Source of the DNA: Nageia nagi
Lineage: Eukaryota; Pinophyta
Length of the DNA stretch: 64,000 nt
Reading direction: 5' to 3'
Assembly: GCA_050084985.1 (NCBI GenBank)
Contig: JBITNC010000001.1
Coordinates: 108,252,001-108,316,000 of the forward strand
Part shown: one piece after another, positions 59,188 to 64,000 of the stretch
Position numbering within the stretch: the first letter of the stretch is position 1
How the letters are laid out: each line of letters begins with the position of its first letter
Notes under the pieces: generated by a model
The model's database searches: none
Told to the model about the DNA's origin: nothing
Seen by the model: only the letters and a program-made list of their open reading frames with translations
Made by a program: the position numbers and the translations under genes

Positions 59188-59197
59188 TTCCCCCTTA
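59188..59197 (-). other. Copia polypurine tract
   Basis: AAGGGGGAAT on the minus strand lies directly after the end of the RNase H frame, followed by ATTAGACACC. It marks the 3' LTR start of the copia element, although no matching right-hand LTR was found in the window. Confidence 0.65.
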
Positions 59198-62100
59198 ATC
59201 TAAAGGGGTGTTGGTAAGTCCAAGCATCTTGCTGAACTTCTTGAACTTTTCTCTTCCAAGTGCCTTAGTGAAGATGTCTATTGTTTACTCATATGTGGAA
59301 CAATATTTCAATTGAATTATCTTGACATCTACATGATGTCAAATCAAATGATACTTTATGTTGATATGCTTTGTTCAATCATGAAACTTTAGATTCTTGG
59401 CTAATTGAATTGCATAAATATTATCAATCAGAAGTGTATTTGGATGCACCTATTTTTTTTGCAAATCTTTTAGTATCTTCCTAAGCCACATAATCTCCTT
59501 TATTGCTTCTATAGTAGCCACATACTTTATCTCTATAGTGGAATTTGCTAATATGGATAGCTTTCATGATCTCCAAGAGATAGCTTTCAATCTAAGAATC
59601 ATGGCATATCCTGAAGTCAAAACTCTATTTCCTTTATCACCATTAAAGTTTGAATCTATATATCCAATCAATTTGAATTCTCCTACTTTGAAATATTTGA
59701 GCCCTAATTCTTGTGTGCCTTTTAATATCAGAGAACTCTTTCTTTTGCTTTCCAATGCCCTTCACATAGTTTTTGCATAAACCGAGGAGAAATCCAGTCA
59801 CAAATGAATTATGTACTCTAATTATGGTTAGATATATGATACTTCCAATAAGTTAACTATACTTCATTACATCCTCAAATGCATTTCCTTCAATAGATTT
59901 CAACTTCAAATTTTATTCCATTGGAGTGGAAAGAGGATTACAATATGTCATGCCAAATTTGTTCAACAATTCTCCAATGTACTTTCTTTGGGAAATGAAA
60001 ATGTACCTTGGGTTTTGTGTCACTTCAATGCCCAAATAATAATGGAGATGTCCCATATCTATCATTTCAAAACCTATCTTCAAATCTTGTTTTCATAGAT
60101 GTAATGTAACTTTCATTATTCCTAGTTATCAAAAGATCATATACATACACCACAAGATATACAATAGTTTTTCCAACTTTTTTGATAAACAAAGTTGCAT
60201 CATCAAGATTAAATTATTTAAAGTCTATCTTCAAGAGATGCTTAGCAAGCTTTTTATACCAAGTGTGAGGAGTTTATTTTAGGCCAAATAAGGACTTGAT
60301 GATATTACAAATTTTTTATTCCTAACCCTTCACTGTAAATCCTTTTGGTTGTTTCATGTACACATTCTCTTTCAAATCACCATTCAAGAAAGTAGCATTT
60401 ACATCCATCTAATGAACTTTCAATCCATGTTGAGTTAACATTGTCAAAAAAGAACAAATAGTAGCCTATTTTGCTGTGGGAGAAAATGTCTCATCATAGT
60501 AAATACCTTATTTCTATGCAAAACCCTTAGCTACGAGCCTCACTTTGTGTTTCTCAAGTGAGTAATCTGATCTATATTTATTTTTGTATACCTAGTTGCA
60601 TCTAATAGGTTTATTTCCATATGGAGGATTCACCAACTTCCATGTCCCATTATTGATGAGAGCATCATACTCCTTCATAGCATCCTTCTACACATCATTA
60701 GAAAAAGATTATTTAAAGGAATTTGGCTCATAATCAGTAGATAAATTCAATTCACAATCAAAAGAACATTCCATATCCTCAACATCATCACCTAAATTTG
60801 AACCCTCTATTGCTCCATATTCACTTCTTTCTCTATAGGAACTCCTAGTTCTTATCTTTCCAACTTCATTAAGATGAACACTCTCAAGTGTTTTGGAGAG
60901 CCATTTAGGAATATTATGTGATTTTTTTGGTTTCTCAAAAAGCTGAGGAGGTTTTTCATTTCCTTCAAGATTCAACTTATCAATCCCTTCATTCACATCA
61001 TCTAAAGGAGCTACTAAAACTGACAAAGAGGAAGGATCTTATTGTGGTGGAGGAGGTGCTTGTACTATTGGAACAAGTGCTACTACTAGATCAGGCACTT
61101 CTAAAATAGGTATAAGTAGTGTAGATTTCAAATATTGATCCAATATAGGGATTCCCTCCTCAATATTTGAAAGCTCATAATCAGCTTCAAATAAATGCTT
61201 TCCATAGGTAAACCTATCAAGGTGATCAAGCTACCACTCAACATTAAAGTCACTCTTAGAACATTCCAATAAAATGAAATCCCTTGCAAAGAGGAACTTT
61301 TTGTTTATCTCATCATAAAGCTTATATACCTTGGTAGTATCTGAGTACCCCAAGAAAATACATTTTTGACTCTTTGCACCAAGTCTATTTCTTTGTTCCT
61401 TAAGTACTAGGGTAGAATAAGTAGAACTATAGACCTTGAGATATTGAACCAAAAGAACATGGAAAAACCATATTTCATAGAAGCATTAGCATCAAGATCA
61501 TGAGATGGATATATGTTTTTGACATACACTACATAAAAAAACTACATAACCCAAAAATATAATTTCACATTCTTGAAAAACAACATTGCCCATTTCATAT
61601 TCAACAAGGTTCTATTTATCCTCTCAGTTACACTATTTTGTTGTAGATTATAGCAAAAAATTATTTGATTCTTGATTCCATTTTGACTAAGATAGTTTTT
61701 GAATTAAACTTTTTCTTAATGTGTGAGGTAGGAATTCTTTTATTTGGTAAAGCTTTTATGCATCTTCAACAACTTCTCATCCTCCCCACCAATCATCACC
61801 ACTTTATTGTTAGAATATTTCCTTATCTCCATGATGTCATCAAACATATGAATGAAGTGCCCTTGTTATCAAATGAGAATAAGAGATAATAGGTTCCTTC
61901 ACAATTGAGGAAGATAGATCACAATATGAAGAGTCATATCTAGAAGGATTGGCAATTTGATTCTCATAGTACCAATACCTAAAGGTTTAATACATGATTT
62001 ATTAATAAAGTATACAACACCATCAATGTTGGTATTCATCTCTTCAAACAATTCCCTTCGAAATGACATGTGACATTCTGCACTAGTATCAAGCAACCAT

Positions 62101-63060
62101 GCATTCTCCTAAGATGGAAATGAAGTATTACACAAATTTTCAATTATATTGTTATAATAAGCTATAATATAGTGATAAAAATCATAATTCTTACTATTGT
62201 ATTGCTCTCATTTTTCATTCTATTCTTTGTTCTTATCCCATGGAGTGTGACAAGTATTAGCTTCATGGCCTCATATATCATATATTTTACAATGGAGATT
62301 GTTCCTCTCATCACGATTACCTTGATTAGATCTATCCCCTTCCTCTATGATTCCTCCTACCATGACCATGGTTGCTACTTTCACCTTGATAAGAATCATA
62401 CGCAACATTCTTTCCCTTTTGAGAAATACATAATGTGTATTAAGTAGGATCACTAGATTTCTTGGCAAATGCCTTCTCACATTCTGTAATCTTATCCACC
62501 AAAGTATCAAATGTGAGAGACTTCAAGTTACCACTAGCTTGCAAGGATTAAAGATAATTTGAATATGTTAGGTACAATGACTTAATCAAATTTGTGAGAG
62601 AAATACCAATCTTCACACTAGTAGAGTCAATGTCATGCATTATTTCTCTAATTTAAGAAATCAATGCCATAGGATCATCATTTGTTAACTCTAGGTTAAA
62701 AAGTTTCAATTGAAGTTGGATTAATTCCAATTCATAATGGGATTCAAATAAGTATTTAAGTTTCTTTAGTGCATTCTAAGCATCATTAATGGAGCTAATA
62801 TGGTGATTAACCTTCTCACTAACCAAAGATGAAATCAAAGCATACGCCTTATTATTTTTCATGTTCTAAACTAAAAGCTCCTTGGCATCAGTCAGTTTGG
62901 TAGGTTGGTTACCACCATCACAAATACTAAACCAAAAATCATTGAAAATCAAAGTGCAAAAATCATTGAAAATCAAAGTATGCTTTATTTTCCTAGACCA
63001 CTCCAGCCAATTTTCTTTACGAGTTAATACAACACCAACAATACTCGCAAGGGAATGCAT
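59198..63060 (-). pseudogene. Ty1/copia gag-pol polyprotein, defective
   Basis: Order from the right is gag, protease, integrase, reverse transcriptase, RNase H, the copia order. Gag starts MHSLASIVGVVLTRKENWLEW (63060) and has a worn knuckle near 62275 (C-K-I-Y...GHEANTC, second Cys lost). Protease: MLDTSAECHMSF (62060-62096). Integrase is shortened: protease is followed after little sequence by NGIKNQ...LQQNSVTERINRT (about 61600-61690), so most of the DDE core is missing. Linker: GAKSQKCIFLGYSDTTKVYK (61310-61380). Reverse transcriptase: WKDAMKEEYDALINNGTWKL (about 60630-60690), HKVRLVAKGFA, MDVNATFLNGDLKENVYM, and catalytic YVYDLL (about 60140), where YVDD is expected. RNase H: LIGYIDSNFNGDKGNRVLTS and IDIFTKALGREKFKKF (59205-59760). 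Many stops interrupt it. Confidence 0.92.
62934..62981. repeat. 24-bp tandem duplication inside copia gag
   Basis: The phrase AAAAATCATTGAAAATCAAA plus four bases occurs twice in direct succession (62934-62957, 62958-62981). It repeats eight residues (LIFNDF motif) without shifting the frame. Confidence 0.9.
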
Positions 63061-63222
63061 CTTTGAAATAGAAAATTCAAACTTTATTTATTTGCTTTAC
63101 AAAATTTTATAATTCAATAAATTGCACACACTTTTCCAAAAAACACACACAAAACCAAAATTTCTTTTTGCTCACACCACATGAAAAATACAAAAAGAAT
63201 ATAGGATCTCAAAAGAGATTTA

Positions 63223-63474
63223 TTACATCACACATCTCCTCTTGCGAGGAGGGTTTCTTTTAGAAGGCATGTTATGAGGAGATGGTATAGTGAAAGTAGA
63301 AGTAGTATCAAAAAATTCAACAACATCATCTTGGTCTTCGTTATCATCAACATTGATCAAATAACCTATTTCCAACTCAAATTTTATTTTATCAGCTTCA
63401 AGTGTGACACAATACTCCAAAGTGCAAAATCTCTCAATTATGCCTAATTCACCAATATCTGAATCAGAAGTCAT
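63223..63474 (-). CDS. Unassigned 83-residue acidic ORF
   Basis: An uninterrupted frame starting MTSDSDIGELGIIERFCTLE, with an acidic middle (NVDDNEDQDDVVEFFDTTS) and a basic end (SKRNPPRKRRCVM). It lies 160 bp upstream of the copia gag start on the same strand. Its intactness stands out, but I do not recognise it. It may be an accessory ORF of the retroelement, a host exon scrap, or chance. Confidence 0.35.
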   Translation of the reverse strand: MTSDSDIGELGIIERFCTLEYCVTLEADKIKFELEIGYLINVDDNEDQDDVVEFFDTTSTFTIPSPHNMPSKRNPPRKRRCVM

Positions 63475-63524
63475 ACCATCTTTGCCAATATATTTTTTAA
63501 TGGAAGAGCCTATCCTTGGACCAC

Positions 63525-63780
63525 ATTTGTAAATATATTATGTGCATATATCAAAAATAAGAGTGGGTGTATATCATTTCCACCATCACCACCTCTACCC
63601 AATTGCACCACTCTGCTTCCAATATATTATAGGTGTATATTGAAAGTCATATCATGGGTGTATATCAAAGTCCACCACCTCGCTACCTTTGGATGATGCC
63701 ACTCCACCTAGATATATCATGCGCATATAGTGAAGCTACATAATTGGTGCATATAAATTATGGGTGTATAGCATAAAACA
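63525..63780. repeat. Irregular tandem repeat around GGTGTATAT
   Basis: GGTGTATAT or a close form (GTGCATATA, GCGCATATA) recurs six to seven times between about 63540 and 63770 at 25-50 bp spacing. It is often preceded by ATCATG or ATTAT and followed by CCACCAC-type sequence. Confidence 0.6.
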
Positions 63781-64000
63781 AATATAAAACTCACCAAACT
63801 ATGATATGTACCTATCCATGCTATTTGATGTTTTGCATGCAAATTGAATTGCTTAGTCCATTATAGTTGTAGAACCCTGAAACTCTAGGTATGGGAAGTT
63901 TTTGTCAATGCATGTTACCCGTATGAGGTGTAGGATTGTGTTTCTCTTATGATTTATGCTTGCATGTTGATTTGTGGGCTGCATTTATGTAATTTTTTAT
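63781..64000. other. AT-rich end of window
   Basis: No feature could be supported here. Confidence 0.4.

Overview
This window is nuclear DNA of a land plant, and I see no intact host gene in it. Every recognisable coding stretch is a transposable-element protein or a gene scrap carried by one. The plant assignment rests on protein families: plant-type L1 LINEs with DUF4283/zinc-knuckle ORF1 proteins, a Ty1/copia polyprotein, a plant mobile domain (PMD) protein remnant, and a PLS-type pentatricopeptide repeat (PPR) fragment. The background is very AT-rich and the elements are old and stacked, as in a large, repeat-laden genome. A gymnosperm would fit, but the sequence does not prove it. No rRNA, tRNA, CRISPR array or bacterial gene organisation was seen.

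Layout. 1-4.1 kb: a decayed minus-strand PMD protein, then the 3' end of an LTR element whose LTR starts at 4145. 4.2-13.7 kb: AT-rich tandem repeats, an 813-bp Mutator-like inverted-repeat element beside a degenerate telomere-like array, and a family of dispersed non-coding repeats. 13.7-16.1 kb: a duplicated segment; one copy is split by a 1503-bp CACTA transposon carrying a PPR fragment, and the other copy preserves the empty site. 16.1-28.6 kb: a three-level nest. The 3' end of an LTR element is split by a minus-strand LINE (LINE-A). LINE-A ORF1 is in turn split by a non-autonomous LTR element with 1.4-kb LTRs. 28.6-34.3 kb: non-coding LTR-element interior and AT-rich repeats. 34.3-39.7 kb: a plus-strand LINE (LINE-C) flanked by a 15-bp target duplication. 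40.8-42.2 kb: a solo LTR of the same family as the element inside LINE-A, with a perfect 5-bp duplication. 43.4-44.9 kb: an unassigned decayed coding region. 45.65-52.44 kb: the least decayed and most GC-rich LINE (LINE-B, minus strand), with a hairpin in its RNase H region and an unassigned open stretch downstream. 55.45-57.55 kb: a compact non-autonomous LTR element with equal 685-bp LTRs and a perfect 5-bp duplication. 57.9-59.0 kb: an LTR, primer-binding site and gag start of another LTR retrotransposon, running into a minus-strand copia polyprotein (59.2-63.1 kb). 63.2-63.8 kb: an unassigned ORF and short repeats.

The parts do not form a host pathway. They record successive insertions whose order can be read from target duplications, split reading frames and one preserved empty site. 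Decay is dominated by transitions that turn tryptophan codons into stops and catalytic aspartates into asparagine. The most interesting items are the CACTA element with its PPR cargo, the nest across 16-28.6 kb, the LTR flanked by both a polypurine tract and a primer-binding site, and the open stretch downstream of ORF2 in LINE-B.
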